Under the pieces are notes generated by a model. The model was not told where the DNA came from. It saw nothing but the letters and a program-made list of their open reading frames with translations, and did not search any database. Below are positions 5,473 to 5,613 of a stretch of 5,613 nt of DNA, one piece after another. The DNA comes from PVC group bacterium (GTDB lineage Bacteria > GCA-001730085 > JADFSZ01): the NCBI GenBank assembly GCA_022560555.1, contig JADFSZ010000121.1, forward strand, positions 1-5,613, read 5' to 3'. The stretch's first letter is position 1. Each line of letters starts with the position of its first letter. Position numbers and translations under genes: made by a program.

Positions 5473-5613
5473 ATCCTGCCTTAAAGAGTTGTTCCAAAAT
5501 CAATTTTATGGAATTCTATCCTATGAGCATGGAAATGGCCGAAGTGTGTATGAACTAGCCGAGGGGATGATAAAAGGCGGTATTCGAATACTTCAATATC
5601 GTGAAAAGATTCG
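5447..5613 (+). CDS. thiE: Thiamine phosphate synthase ThiE, N-terminal part (cut by window end)
   Basis: ThiE couples the pyrimidine pyrophosphate (HMP-PP) to thiazole phosphate to give thiamine phosphate. The window holds only the first 55 codons, but they are characteristic: FYGILSYEHGNGRSVYELAEG (20-40) matches the first beta-strand and helix of the barrel, and GGIRILQYREK (44-54) carries the QxREK substrate-binding motif. ATG 5447 is the chosen start. It overlaps the end of thiH by 26 bases in another frame, with a weak GGCGGT (5435-5440) six bases upstream, suggesting translational coupling. The N-terminal stretch before residue 20 (MKSQALESKS and CLKELFQNQ) is somewhat longer than in many ThiE proteins, so a later start cannot be excluded. 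The rest of the gene lies beyond the window. Confidence 0.88.
   Translation, partial: MKSQALESKSCLKELFQNQFYGILSYEHGNGRSVYELAEGMIKGGIRILQYREKI

Overview
The window holds the end of a sulfate-activation gene pair, a small regulator gene with unusual repeated DNA around it, and the start of a TPP-controlled thiamine operon. All genes lie on the + strand. The organism is a bacterium of moderate-to-low GC. The use of ThiH (the radical-SAM, oxygen-sensitive route to dehydroglycine) instead of ThiO suggests an anaerobe or facultative anaerobe. The divergent CysD/CysN pair and the small winged-helix protein resemble those I associate with poorly cultured lineages such as Omnitrophota. That placement is a weak impression from protein style, not a demonstrated assignment.

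Region 1 (1-2735): the 3' part of cysD (sulfate adenylyltransferase small subunit, PP-loop) is followed 20 bases later by a cysN gene. Its 625-residue product fuses a complete elongation-factor-like GTPase to a C-terminal APS-kinase-like domain. Together CysD and CysN make APS from sulfate and ATP, with GTP hydrolysis driving the reaction. The APS-kinase-like tail has lost the residues expected for catalysis.

Region 2 (2732-3194): a 152-base gap, a 98-residue winged-helix regulator (ArsR-like, no cysteines) and its control DNA. The promoter's -35 box lies in a perfect 8-2-8 palindrome, and the -10 box is so close to the ATG that the mRNA is probably leaderless. A 23-bp inverted repeat with one mismatch brackets the gene. 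Its right arm is the last six codons plus the stop codon. Its left arm, read on the minus strand, encodes nearly the same C-terminal peptide and stop.

Region 3 (3224-5613): a sigma70-type promoter, a complete TPP riboswitch and an intrinsic terminator lead into thiS-thiG-thiH-thiE. ThiS carries sulfur as a C-terminal thiocarboxylate, ThiH makes dehydroglycine from tyrosine, ThiG builds the thiazole phosphate, and ThiE (cut by the window end) joins thiazole and pyrimidine into thiamine phosphate. Two tandem hairpins fill the thiS-thiG gap. thiF and thiC are not in the window.

The most notable items are the inverted repeat around the regulator gene and the degenerate APS-kinase domain on CysN. 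No transposase, CRISPR array, tRNA or rRNA was seen.
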